DNA from: UBA1573 sp016794285
GTDB taxonomy: Bacteria; Pseudomonadota; Alphaproteobacteria; Micavibrionales; Micavibrionaceae
Length of the DNA stretch: 29,495 bases
Assembly (NCBI GenBank): GCA_016794285.1
Contig: JAEUKO010000018.1
Coordinates: 1-29,495, forward strand
Direction: 5' to 3'
Part shown: piece after piece, positions 6,324-14,047 of the stretch
Layout of the letters: each line of letters begins with the position of its first letter
How positions within the stretch are numbered: position 1 is the first letter of the stretch
Notes under the pieces: generated by a model
Seen by the model: only the letters and a program-made list of their open reading frames with translations
Told to the model about the DNA's origin: nothing
The model's database searches: none
Translations under genes and position numbers: made by a program

Positions 6324-7313
6324 CTAGAAATTGGTTAGCAAATGTTTAAGAGAGCCAAGGGGCCGCGCTCCTGCATGAGTCAGGCTGTCAAGGGCGCATA
6401 ATTGTGCGAGTTTTCCCGCATGGCCCAAAGGGTGTTGTTCGGCAAAAGCATATAAAAACCCTCCGGCAAAATGGTCTCCGGCTCCGTTGCTGTCAATCTC
6501 CAAAAGATGCAATGTCGGCGGCGCGGGAACAAAGAGAACCTCTTTGTCTTTGAAAACATGGGCCCCGCAAGACCCGTTGGTGATAGCTCCACCAACGTAG
6601 CGTTTTGATAACAATCTGGCCATTTCCTCTGGCGCGAGGTCGCCGAACAAAGCGCGACTTTCGGTGTAATTGCAAATCAGAATATCGGTTTGGGTTAGGA
6701 TGTGGTGGATCAAAGCCGAATGGGCTTCAATCACCGAAACATCACACGGGTTGAAGCAGAGGAGCCCTTCTCCTTTTTTCACGGATTCATAGGCGAGGGA
6801 AAAATTTTCGGCGGCCTTATCGGCATAGAGGCTATAGCCATCAAAAAAGACAAGGGCGGAACGTTCTAACGTTCGGCCATCCAGATCTTTCGGTTCCATC
6901 GTTTTGGCAACGCCGTCATAACTGGCAAAGCTGCGATCACCATCGGGAGTGGTCAGACAAATGACTTGCGGCGAAAGGGATTCCCCTTCTGAAACTGCCA
7001 TCCGGTCTTCGATGCCAAAAGCTTTGAGAGTGTCAGAAAAAGCCATGCCTTCGGGGTCTTTGGATATTTTGCTTAAGAAAGCAGCCCGCCCACCCAGAGC
7101 CGCGATGACACTGGCTACATTTCCCCCGACTCCCCCCGCGATGGAGTCAAACGAGGGAAGATCTGCCTTGATGGTTTTGAGTTGATCGAGGGTTAAATAA
7201 GTGCAGTGCGATTTGCGCAAGCTATGGCGCAGAATAAAATCACCCCCAACCATCGCCACCAAATCGGTGCAGGCGTTTCCTATCGCAGCGAGGTGGAGGG
7301 ATTTTGGGATCAC
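6324..7313 (-). CDS. PfkB family carbohydrate/nucleoside kinase, adenosine kinase-like
   Basis: This 329-residue ribokinase-fold enzyme should transfer phosphate from ATP to a sugar or nucleoside hydroxyl. Motif 1 is GGVGGNVASVIAALGG (from residue 60). Motif 2 is DSNGAGDHFAGGFLYA, with the catalytic base D280 and the GAGD anion hole; serine replaces the usual threonine of DTxGAGD. The N terminus (LAAIGNACTDLVAMVG) and overall length match the adenosine kinase-like branch, which also includes inosine-guanosine and sugar kinases. The start codon is GTG at 7313, with only a weak GTGGTG upstream, 22 bp after the metallo-beta-lactamase gene. It is 15 bp before the deaminase gene. A kinase beside a deaminase suggests nucleoside salvage or modification, but this is inferred from context. 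Confidence 0.88.
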   Translation of the reverse strand: MIPKSLHLAAIGNACTDLVAMVGGDFILRHSLRKSHCTYLTLDQLKTIKADLPSFDSIAGGVGGNVASVIAALGGRAAFLSKISKDPEGMAFSDTLKAFGIEDRMAVSEGESLSPQVICLTTPDGDRSFASYDGVAKTMEPKDLDGRTLERSALVFFDGYSLYADKAAENFSLAYESVKKGEGLLCFNPCDVSVIEAHSALIHHILTQTDILICNYTESRALFGDLAPEEMARLLSKRYVGGAITNGSCGAHVFKDKEVLFVPAPPTLHLLEIDSNGAGDHFAGGFLYAFAEQHPLGHAGKLAQLCALDSLTHAGARPLGSLKHLLTNF

Positions 7314-7335
7314 AATGACACCACAAAATGTTTAA

Positions 7336-8109
7336 TTATATTTCGATTATCAGATCATCATAAGCAAGAAAAACATTTTCAGGAAGGTGTCTTGATATTG
7401 AGTCGTAGTCCATCGTGTAATCTAAGTGAGTAATGTATGCCTTCTTAGGTTTTAACTTTTCAATCCACCCCAAGGTTTTTTCTAGGTGAGAGTGCATTGT
7501 AGTAGGTTTCTCGCTGTCAGATTCGATAACCCATACGTCAAGGTCTTGCAGAGAATTCCAGCTTTGTTCCGGCATATCGTTCAGATCAGTTGAGTAGGCA
7601 AAGTTGCCAATTCGGTATCCCATGGAGTTCATACGTCCATGATATTGAAGTAATGGCGTAACTTCTATATTCCCAACCTTGAAGTCGTAGAATGGAATAA
7701 TTTCAATCCAATAAGGGCGTCCTGGCCCAGAGTATTCTACATTGATTGTAGGGTCGTTCTGAAACCACCATACCCTTTCAATCTCTTTCCGGCATGAACG
7801 CTCAGCATAGAGCGGCAAATTGCGATCTTGATAGTAGCGCATAAACATAGGAAGATGAAAATTTCCAGCAATATGGTCAGCATGAGGATGGGTATATAAT
7901 ATACCATCTAGCAGGCGTATTTTGTGTTTCTCGGCCTGTATCCGAAAATCAGGACCACAGTCAACCATCAGGCGTGATCCATTGTGATCCACCAAAATAG
8001 ATGGGGTTGTTCTACGGTTGCGGGGCTGATCTGGATTACAAGATCCCCAGTCTCCGCCAATTAGTGGAACGCCATAAGCCGATCCACAGCCAAGAATTGT
8101 AACTTTCAT
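7336..8109 (-). CDS. PhnP-like metallo-beta-lactamase-fold hydrolase
   Basis: The 257-residue protein has the binuclear metal site of the metallo-beta-lactamase fold: THPHADH (H74, H76, D78, H79), MVDCGPD (D50), a later STD and ITHLDY. The segment GGDWGSCNPDQPRNRRTTPS (residues 18-37) is the characteristic loop of the PhnP/RNase Z-related phosphodiesterase branch as found in alphaproteobacteria. PhnP itself opens the 5-phosphoribosyl 1,2-cyclic phosphate ring; relatives act on other phosphodiesters, so the substrate here is open. The gene overlaps the upstream nucleotidyltransferase by 4 bp (ATGA), a sign of coupled translation. In other alphaproteobacteria this family usually follows metG and tatD, and here it does not. 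Confidence 0.9.
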   Translation of the reverse strand: MKVTILGCGSAYGVPLIGGDWGSCNPDQPRNRRTTPSILVDHNGSRLMVDCGPDFRIQAEKHKIRLLDGILYTHPHADHIAGNFHLPMFMRYYQDRNLPLYAERSCRKEIERVWWFQNDPTINVEYSGPGRPYWIEIIPFYDFKVGNIEVTPLLQYHGRMNSMGYRIGNFAYSTDLNDMPEQSWNSLQDLDVWVIESDSEKPTTMHSHLEKTLGWIEKLKPKKAYITHLDYTMDYDSISRHLPENVFLAYDDLIIEI

Positions 8110-9176
8110 GATACCTTATATTCCCTATATTCCCTGTTTATCGGTTGCGGTATGCGGATAACATTAGTGCCTGCTAGTCTGGGATTAGCTGAAATTTCTA
8201 GCTCATTCAATATTGGTCTGAACTCTTCTTCTAAGGCTGGATAAAAAGAAACGATCATCTGTCTGATGAACAAAGTAATGTCACCAATTTGTTCGGGGGA
8301 TGGGTTATTGGCACATATATTTTTGAGGATACTGCCAATTTTTTGTTGAACGGGTGTTCCTGATGATATGCAAGTTTCAACCAAACGGTCGGCAAAGTAG
8401 AGGGGGGTTTGGTGACTGGTATACCCAATAGCTTGCTTAAATAGATTTGCGCAGAGTTGTACTGCGTGGTGGTCATCATTTCGAGCGCGGGCAATTTGTC
8501 CGCGTTTCAGGTGTTTGCTCATAATAAAAGCAGCAATGGCTAGGTCGTTGAGTTCGTGGCGGGCATCGTTTGTCGTCTTATCAAGGGGAGAAACAACATG
8601 GGCCATCAGTTTTTGAGCATCTGCGTCTCTGGTTTGGGGTTCTTTTTCACAGAAAACAGAGTAATCGGGGTTTCGTGAGTAGATGCGTGGAGAGTTTACA
8701 AGTGGAGTTTTGGGGTATCCTCCTGTCTGGCAGAAGTACAAATCGAATTGGGTTACGCGAGAATTTACTTTATCTTTTAGAAGGGCCATAAAGCCCACTC
8801 CGCCGTAGTCGGCTACGAGTTTATCGTGACAGATTGAAAGAATTTCATAGTGACTCTTCGCGTAATCAATAAACTGCAAAAAGGTTTTTTCGAGATGGGA
8901 AGGGTCAACAACCAGAAACAAATCAATATCGGAGTAATCGTCAGCATCTCCACTTGAGAATGAACCACGTAGATAGGCCTCTGCCAGTCCATCGTTTTTT
9001 ACAGCCGCAAGCACGTTCTTCAGTGTGATAGATTGGGGCAAGTGGGAAAGAGACTGAAGATCAAGGTGTTCTTCTAAGTCTACGTCAGCTATGCCGAGTT
9101 CTCGGTCTTTTATTTGGCGTGACAGGTTGTTTAGCGTAGCGGCTTTGGAAAAATGTTTTTGGGTACTTGTCGTCAT
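8106..9176 (-). CDS. Pol beta-superfamily nucleotidyltransferase
   Basis: The 356-residue protein carries the signature RGSFSSGDADDYSDIDLFLV: G71-S72, then D83-x-D85, with a likely third acidic residue D145 in VTQFDLYF. This is the metal-binding active site of the nucleotidyltransferase fold shared by antibiotic adenylyltransferases, MNT-type antitoxins and cyclic-nucleotide synthases. The C-terminal 150 residues look helical, like the substrate-binding half of aminoglycoside-type enzymes. The acceptor is unknown. The gene leads a four-gene run; GAGGAG lies about 9 nt before its ATG. About 170 bp upstream is a strong promoter, and an intrinsic terminator stands between it and the start codon. 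No membrane segment is seen. Confidence 0.8.
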   Translation of the reverse strand: MTTSTQKHFSKAATLNNLSRQIKDRELGIADVDLEEHLDLQSLSHLPQSITLKNVLAAVKNDGLAEAYLRGSFSSGDADDYSDIDLFLVVDPSHLEKTFLQFIDYAKSHYEILSICHDKLVADYGGVGFMALLKDKVNSRVTQFDLYFCQTGGYPKTPLVNSPRIYSRNPDYSVFCEKEPQTRDADAQKLMAHVVSPLDKTTNDARHELNDLAIAAFIMSKHLKRGQIARARNDDHHAVQLCANLFKQAIGYTSHQTPLYFADRLVETCISSGTPVQQKIGSILKNICANNPSPEQIGDITLFIRQMIVSFYPALEEEFRPILNELEISANPRLAGTNVIRIPQPINREYREYKVS

Positions 9177-9199
9177 CTTATATTTCTCCTCAAGTTAAC

Positions 9200-9222
9200 A
9201 AAAATCCGCCAAGAGGCGGATT
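9200..9222 (-). terminator. Intrinsic terminator in the leader of the nucleotidyltransferase operon
   Basis: On the minus strand AATCCGCC-TCTT-GGCGGATT forms a perfect 8-bp stem with a 4-nt loop, running into TTTTTGTT. This is a classic rho-independent terminator. It lies 24 bp before the start codon of the nucleotidyltransferase and downstream of a strong promoter, so it either ends a small RNA or acts as an attenuator. Confidence 0.75.
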
Positions 9223-9344
9223 GAAGGGGAAGAAGTGAAAAGGGACACGCAGACAACCTTGCTAGAAGGGGCTGGCATATGGTGACCTGATGTTACGTTT
9301 CTCATATTTCTACGCTACGCATTCACTAGTCTGAACTAATTTCG
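9200..9344 (-). ncRNA. Candidate small RNA or regulatory leader
   Basis: A transcript from the promoter at 9351-9378 would run about 145 nt and end at the intrinsic terminator, with no convincing reading frame inside. It contains CACTTCTTCCCCTTC just before the terminator, a pyrimidine-rich stretch that could bind purine-rich ribosome sites. I match it to no known RNA class: it lacks the SRP RNA, tmRNA and 6S signatures. I also find no clear alternative pairing partner for the terminator arm, so a free small RNA is slightly favoured over an attenuator. The boundaries are estimates. Confidence 0.45.
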
Positions 9345-9350
9345 GGCGAA

Positions 9351-9378
9351 CTTATACGGAGACCTCGTCCGGAGTCAA
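9351..9378 (-). promoter_or_regulatory. Strong sigma-70-type promoter
   Basis: On the minus strand TTGACT (9373-9378) and TATAAG (9351-9356) are 16 bp apart. It is among the best promoter matches in the window. It points towards the leader RNA and the nucleotidyltransferase operon, away from the divergent lpd gene. Confidence 0.7.
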
Positions 9379-9441
9379 GATAATTTTACAGAAAAATAGA
9401 GTTTTTCTTGAGATAATCACAACTTATTTGGCGGGGCGTGT

Positions 9442-9462
9442 CCTCTGCCTTGTTGGCAGGGG
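9442..9462 (+). other. Hairpin in the lpd leader
   Basis: CCTCTGCC-TTGTT-GGCAGGGG pairs over 8 bp with one G-U pair in RNA, about 60 bp before the lpd start. No U tract follows, so it is not a terminator. It may shape the 5' untranslated region of lpd. I see no clear plus-strand promoter for lpd in the region 9380-9523. Confidence 0.3.
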
Positions 9463-9523
9463 GAATTCCGGTTATAGCTGAGAAAGATTTTTCTTCTAAC
9501 GTCTTCTGGTCAAAGGATTTTTC

Positions 9524-10918
9524 ATGTCGGCTGCTTCTTATGATGTCATTGTGGTTGGATCTGGCCCTGGCGGGTATGTGTGCGCCATTCGCTGTGCGCA
9601 GCTTGGGCTCAAAACCGCCTGTGTTGAGAAACGGGAGACCTTGGGCGGAACGTGCCTGAATATCGGCTGTATTCCTTCGAAAGCCTTGCTGTATGCTTCT
9701 GAGAAGTATCACGAAGTCACGCATTCCGTGGCGGCGATTGGTGTGAAGATTTTAGGGGTTCGGCTCGATCTCCCCACGATGATGGCCCATAAAGACAAGG
9801 TGGTTGAATCCAACACCAAGGGAATCGAATATCTGTTCAAAAAGAATAAAGTCGATTGGATCAAAGGGGCAGGAAAAATTGTTGCCGCTGGGCAGGTCGA
9901 GGTCGGCGGGCAAATTTATGCAGCCAAGAATATCGTGGTGGCGACTGGGTCAGATGTGGCTGTGCCTTCAGGAATTTCTCTGGACGAGGAGCGGATTGTT
10001 TCCTCAACCGGAGCCCTCACTTTGTCCGAAGTCCCCAAGAAACTTGTGGTGATCGGGGGCGGTGTCATCGGGCTTGAACTCGGCTGCGTCTGGAAACGCC
10101 TTGGGGCAGAGGTCTTGGTCGTTGAATATTTGGACCGCATTTTGCCCGGGATGGATGGAGAAGTTTCCAAAGAAGCTCAAAAAATTCTCACCAGACAGGG
10201 AATCGAATTCAAACTGGGGACCAAGGTTTCCTCGGCGAAGTCAGATGGCAAGAGTGTTGATCTGGTTTTAGAGCCAGCCGCAGGCGGCGCACAGGAAAAG
10301 TTGACGGCTGATGTTGTCTTAGTCGCCGTGGGGCGCAAACCCTATACCGATGGGCTGGGGTTAGAAGATGCCGGTGTTCAAAAAGACGAACGTGGGCGGA
10401 TCATAACCGATGGTCATTTTCAAACCAATGTCGCGGGGATTTATGCGATTGGGGATGTTATCATTGGTCCGATGCTTGCACACAAAGCGGAGGATGAAGG
10501 CGTTGTCCTTGCTGAGATTCTGGCGGGGCAAAGCGGGCATATTGACTATGACCTCATCCCCAGTGTCGTTTATACATGGCCGGAAGTGGCCAGTGTCGGC
10601 AAGACTGAGGAACAACTGAAAGCCGCAGGGATAGAATACAAGGTTGGCAAATTCCCTTTTAGTGCCAACGGACGCGCAAGGGCGATGAATGCGATTGAAG
10701 GATTCGCAAAAATTTTGGCGGATGCGAAGTCAGACCGCGTTCTTGGCGTGCATATCATCGGACCAGAAGCAGGAACTTTGATTGCCGAAGTTGTCGCGGT
10801 GATGGAATTTGGTGGCAGCAGTGAGGACATAGCGCGGACCTGTCATGCGCACCCAACTTTGGAAGAAACGGTGAAAGAGGCGGCTTTGGCCGTTCTTGGT
10901 CGTCCGATTCATATCTAG
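9524..10918 (+). CDS. lpd: Dihydrolipoyl dehydrogenase (E3)
   Basis: Lpd reoxidises the dihydrolipoyl group of the 2-oxo acid dehydrogenase E2 proteins using FAD and NAD+. The 464-residue protein starts with the FAD-binding VIVVGSGPGG (GxGxxG at 12-17). The redox disulfide is GGTCLNIGCIPSKALL (C44, C49). The NAD-binding site is LVVIGGGVIGLELG, and a second FAD motif is GIYAIGDVI. The C-terminal dimer-interface active site is HAHPTLEE (H443, E448). AAGGA lies 6 nt before the ATG. In most relatives lpd follows odhB closely; here 4.67 kb of opposite-strand genes and repeats intervene. This E3 could serve both the pyruvate and the 2-oxoglutarate complexes. Confidence 0.97.
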   Translation: MSAASYDVIVVGSGPGGYVCAIRCAQLGLKTACVEKRETLGGTCLNIGCIPSKALLYASEKYHEVTHSVAAIGVKILGVRLDLPTMMAHKDKVVESNTKGIEYLFKKNKVDWIKGAGKIVAAGQVEVGGQIYAAKNIVVATGSDVAVPSGISLDEERIVSSTGALTLSEVPKKLVVIGGGVIGLELGCVWKRLGAEVLVVEYLDRILPGMDGEVSKEAQKILTRQGIEFKLGTKVSSAKSDGKSVDLVLEPAAGGAQEKLTADVVLVAVGRKPYTDGLGLEDAGVQKDERGRIITDGHFQTNVAGIYAIGDVIIGPMLAHKAEDEGVVLAEILAGQSGHIDYDLIPSVVYTWPEVASVGKTEEQLKAAGIEYKVGKFPFSANGRARAMNAIEGFAKILADAKSDRVLGVHIIGPEAGTLIAEVVAVMEFGGSSEDIARTCHAHPTLEETVKEAALAVLGRPIHI

Positions 10919-10931
10919 GGAGAAAATCTAA

Positions 10932-11585
10932 ATGGTAAATCGGGAATGTCAGCGCGGATCGGTTTTCTTTTATATCCTGATCGGGATTGTCCTTTTCGCG
11001 GCGGTTAGTTATGCCGTGAGCCGGAGTATCAATCTGGGCGCAGGGGATACTTCTATGGTGCAAGAAGAAAAAGCTCGCCTTGAAGTCACGCAAATTCTGG
11101 ATTTCTCGCGTAATCTCCAAGGCGGCGTGCAGGAAATGAAACTCAGTGGCATAGCGGCGAGCGCAATTGATTTCATGTTACCCAGCGATTTGGCTTTTGA
11201 TACCGCGCCCGTCAATGCCAAGATATTTCATTCTGGCGGTGGAAAAATCACCTATGTTCCTGTATGGGCAACTCTTGATGACAAAACCGAGGCTACGGCA
11301 ACCAGTTGGGCTTTCGTACGGAACGCCATTGACGGGGTGGGGGGAAGCGGCAATGAAATTATTCTGGCGTTGATCCGCGTCCCTGAAAATGTATGCCAGT
11401 CGCTCAACAAACAACTCACCGGAAGCGCAACGATTCCCAATCAGGTCGGCGACATGGTGAATATGTTTGAAACCGGAGTTGATGCTGTTTCTGCTGCCAA
11501 TTGCGCAAGCTGTGTTTCGATTCCGTCTTTGTGCGTGCGCAACGGAAATTTGCGCGTCTTTTATTCGGTTCTCGATCGCGGATGA
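10932..11585 (+). CDS. Hypothetical membrane-anchored protein with a pseudopilin-like N terminus
   Basis: The 217-residue protein begins with a short basic stretch and one hydrophobic helix, RGSVFFYILIGIVLFAAVSY, at about residues 8-27, followed by an extended soluble domain. The small residues G-S just before the helix resemble the entry to class III-type pilin and pseudopilin helices, although no canonical G-F-T-L-E site is present. The soluble part contains cysteines in ENVCQS and NCASCVSIPSLCVRN that could form disulfides in the periplasm. GGGAGAAA precedes the ATG, and the gene starts 13 bp after lpd, so it is probably co-transcribed. Its last 25 bp overlap the end of xerC on the other strand. 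The function is unknown; a minor pilin or a pilus-assembly partner is a guess. Confidence 0.8.
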   Translation: MVNRECQRGSVFFYILIGIVLFAAVSYAVSRSINLGAGDTSMVQEEKARLEVTQILDFSRNLQGGVQEMKLSGIAASAIDFMLPSDLAFDTAPVNAKIFHSGGGKITYVPVWATLDDKTEATATSWAFVRNAIDGVGGSGNEIILALIRVPENVCQSLNKQLTGSATIPNQVGDMVNMFETGVDAVSAANCASCVSIPSLCVRNGNLRVFYSVLDRG

Positions 11586-12502
11586 GCTTTTTGGTAGATT
11601 TTGATAAGCTCATCGGCGTTGACCTCTGTATAACGCTGAGTCGTGCTGAGCGAGGCGTGGCCTAAGAGTTCCTGAATTTCCCGCAGGTTCAGCCCATTTT
11701 GCAAGAGATGCGTTGCAAAGCTATGCCGAAGAGCGTGCGGCGTCGCGGTTTCTGGCAAGCGCAAGTGTTCCCGAACATCGCGCAGAGCCTTTTGCGCAAT
11801 TCCCTGATTGAGGCGTTTCCCTCTCTCTCCTACGAATAAAGGTCTCTCAGGCAAAGGAGAAGAGGGGTATTTTTCAAGATATTTTTTGAGGACAGAGTCA
11901 ACGATGGCCAAAACCGGAACCTGTCTTTCTTTTTGGCCTTTCCCCATCACGCGCAAAAACCCCTCACGCGGGAGGTCCGCGATGTTGAGGGATAGAGCTT
12001 CGTTGATCCGAAGGCCACAGCCATAGAGCAGGGTAAATAAAGCCTGATTGCGAAGAGAGACCCATCCCTCATCGGTTTGGTTTTCTACCAAGCGAAAGGC
12101 TTGAGGGATTTCCATTGGGCGGGGAAGTTTATGGGCAAGTTTTGGCGTGCGGACAATGCGGATGGCAGCATTATGCATGATGCCTTGTTTATCGAGATAG
12201 GTTAGAAAGTTTTTGACGCCGGAGAGCGATCTTGCTCGTGAGGAGGCCGCAAGACCATCCATACTTTTCCGCGATAGCCACGAGCGAAAATCGGCGAGAG
12301 TCGCATCCGAGAGGTGACACAGGCTGATTGATTCTTCATTATGTTGTGAAAGAAAAGAAAGAAATTGTCCAACATCGGCGGTATAGGCGCGAAAAGTATG
12401 AGGCGAGAGATTCTTTTCAAATTTCAGCCATGATTGCCAGTCGGCTACGGCTTTGGCCAGATCCGGCGCACAGGAGTCTACGATGGTTATACGCTGAGCC
12501 AT
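11561..12502 (-). CDS. xerC: Tyrosine recombinase XerC
   Basis: XerC, with XerD, resolves chromosome dimers at dif. The 313-residue length is typical. The N-terminal SAM-like DNA-binding domain covers residues 15-110 (WLKFEKNLSPHTFRAYTADV). The catalytic domain shows every active-site residue: R165 in GLRINEAL, K188 in MGKGQKER, H256 and R259 in PHALRHSFATH, H282 in LLGHASLSTTQ and the nucleophile Y291 in RYTEV. The conserved LLYGCGLRINEAL and LRVMGKGQKERQVP blocks favour Xer over an integrase, and no phage genes or attachment sites are nearby. The start overlaps the end of the DUF484 gene by 16 bp, a pairing common in proteobacteria. Its 3' end overlaps the convergent pseudopilin-like gene by 25 bp. 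Confidence 0.95.
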   Translation of the reverse strand: MAQRITIVDSCAPDLAKAVADWQSWLKFEKNLSPHTFRAYTADVGQFLSFLSQHNEESISLCHLSDATLADFRSWLSRKSMDGLAASSRARSLSGVKNFLTYLDKQGIMHNAAIRIVRTPKLAHKLPRPMEIPQAFRLVENQTDEGWVSLRNQALFTLLYGCGLRINEALSLNIADLPREGFLRVMGKGQKERQVPVLAIVDSVLKKYLEKYPSSPLPERPLFVGERGKRLNQGIAQKALRDVREHLRLPETATPHALRHSFATHLLQNGLNLREIQELLGHASLSTTQRYTEVNADELIKIYQKAHPRSRTE

Positions 12503-13227
12503 GTGCGAAACTGCCTTTCGACAACACGGGCTAGAAAAGAAACTTGTTCGCTTCCTTGTCCCGGGTGAAAGAGGTTCGGATCACGCGACCCAAAGGCGAT
12601 GATGGCTGGCGGTGTGTTCTGAGAAATATCCACGCGGATCAGAACCTGAGAGCGGACAAGGGCCGCCCCCGCACCATAAATGGCCTCAATTCCCGAAATA
12701 TCCGATTGATGGAGAATATGTTTTCCCCGCAGCCAGTTATCGAGCGTCCCTTCGGGAACGACGCGAATGCCGTTGGTGTGAATATGAGGAATGTCGCGCC
12801 CATCGGCTTCAACAACAAGAGTTGTAATATCCACGTCCAAAAGAGCCGTCAGGTCGTGGGTAAGGGTGTCTATGAACTCATCAAAACTTTGGGCTTCCAA
12901 CAAACGCAAAACAGCGCGGTGAATGCGTGTCTGGTTGTTCATGTTATAGCGGGCGGTCTCCACAACCTCGCGGGCCGTTTCAATGGCTTCGTCTTTATCG
13001 GATTTAAGCCGCTCTATCATGTAGGATTGAAAGTCAGCAACTTTCCGACCGCTATGAACCTTGGGCGGTGTAAGAAGGTCACAAGCTTCGGGGTTCTTTT
13101 GTAGGAAATCTGGATGTGCCTTCAGCCACGCGATCACGGCATCGGCGTCAATTGGGGAAGAAGGGGGCGGCTGGTTGGTCATGTCTTGGTTATCAGAAAG
13201 AGGGGACGCTGGGTTAAACTGGCCCAT
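12487..13227 (-). CDS. DUF484 family protein
   Basis: The protein, up to 246 residues, matches the DUF484 plan: an N-terminal segment VIAWLKAHPDFLQKNPEACD with LLTPPKVHSGRKVADFQ, a coiled-coil linker (about residues 70-105), and a GAF-like C-terminal domain (ALLDVDITTLVVEAD to IAFGSRDPNLFHPGQGSEQV). The role is unknown; it usually lies directly before xerC, as here, with a 16-bp overlap. The start is uncertain. The ATG at 13227 gives the longest form, but the one at 13182 (MTNQPPPSSPID) is equally possible, and neither has a clear ribosome-binding site. The first 25 residues are proline- and serine-rich and unconserved. Confidence 0.88.
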   Translation of the reverse strand: MGQFNPASPLSDNQDMTNQPPPSSPIDADAVIAWLKAHPDFLQKNPEACDLLTPPKVHSGRKVADFQSYMIERLKSDKDEAIETAREVVETARYNMNNQTRIHRAVLRLLEAQSFDEFIDTLTHDLTALLDVDITTLVVEADGRDIPHIHTNGIRVVPEGTLDNWLRGKHILHQSDISGIEAIYGAGAALVRSQVLIRVDISQNTPPAIIAFGSRDPNLFHPGQGSEQVSFLARVVERQFRTWLSV

Positions 13228-13263
13228 GCTAACATGATTTCTGCCGCTCAGGATAGGATCAAA

Positions 13264-13965
13264 TCATCTAGGCTGGAGAAGGGGGGCCTCTTCTTGTCCG
13301 CATGTAACAAGGTCTCTTACAAGGGTTTCGAAGGTTCTGTGGCTGGCAATTTTGCTGAAAACATCGCCTTCTTGCAGTGAGAAGCAGGCTTGATCCACAG
13401 GAGCGTGCCGAAGGGTAGATAGAAAGATTTTATTGGCGATGCCCAAGGCATTAAAAACCCCGGCTTTATCGGAAGGATTGACGATTGTTCCTACGGTTTC
13501 GGGAGATTTATACACCATAAGTTGAGGAACAACGGCGAGTGAATTGGTTCTGTCAGAGCAAAATTCGCCGAGAAATAGGAAATGTCCAGTTCTATCAAGC
13601 GTGCCGTCTTCCTTATTCCGCGACAGGGTGCAGAGGAAAATATATAAAAATTCCTTTTTTTCTCCTGCTTCGCTTGTAGTTGTACCTTCGCCAAAAAAAA
13701 CGCTTCCTCCAATGATGTTGCTCAAAGTCCCGATTCTAGAAATATCAACTTTTTTTGATACAAAATAACCTGGTGTGCTCAGGTAGAGAGAGGTTTCTGG
13801 AATAACCCGTCCTATACTTTTTTCGTCTGGGTTTTCCGTGAGGTGATACAGTTGAGGCACGAATAACTGAAAAGCTCTTTGCAAATCGATGTAAGGGATT
13901 TGCAGCGGAGTACCATTTTTCGGTACATTCCTGCCCGAGCGTTTCCAAAAATCACTTAAACCCAT
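13264..13965 (-). CDS. Hypothetical protein
   Basis: I do not recognise this 233-residue protein. It appears soluble, with no signal peptide or membrane segment, and is rich in beta-type hydrophobic patterns (SLYLSTPGYFVSKKV, EFLYIFLCTLSRN, GHFLFLGEF, LAVVPQLMVY). The ATG at 13965 is favoured because AGGA lies 7 nt upstream; the preceding in-frame TTG has no support. It looks more AT-rich than neighbours. It lies 36 bp upstream of the DUF484 gene on the same strand, so it may share its transcript, and diverges from mtaB with 82 bp between the starts. The coding call rests on length, the ribosome-binding site and clean placement. Confidence 0.75.
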   Translation of the reverse strand: MGLSDFWKRSGRNVPKNGTPLQIPYIDLQRAFQLFVPQLYHLTENPDEKSIGRVIPETSLYLSTPGYFVSKKVDISRIGTLSNIIGGSVFFGEGTTTSEAGEKKEFLYIFLCTLSRNKEDGTLDRTGHFLFLGEFCSDRTNSLAVVPQLMVYKSPETVGTIVNPSDKAGVFNALGIANKIFLSTLRHAPVDQACFSLQEGDVFSKIASHRTFETLVRDLVTCGQEEAPLLQPR

Positions 13966-14047
13966 CAAAACATCCTTTTCTAATAATTTCCGTATTTATC
14001 ATGGGCTATTTGTATTTTCTAGAAAAATCTGGCATGAAAGCGGGGAA

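Noticed and set aside
11561..12502. The tyrosine recombinase as a phage or island integrase
   Set aside because: Length, motifs and the DUF484 neighbour fit XerC, and no attachment-site duplication or phage genes are visible. The tRNA-Phe at 75-150 is intact, but it is 11 kb away.
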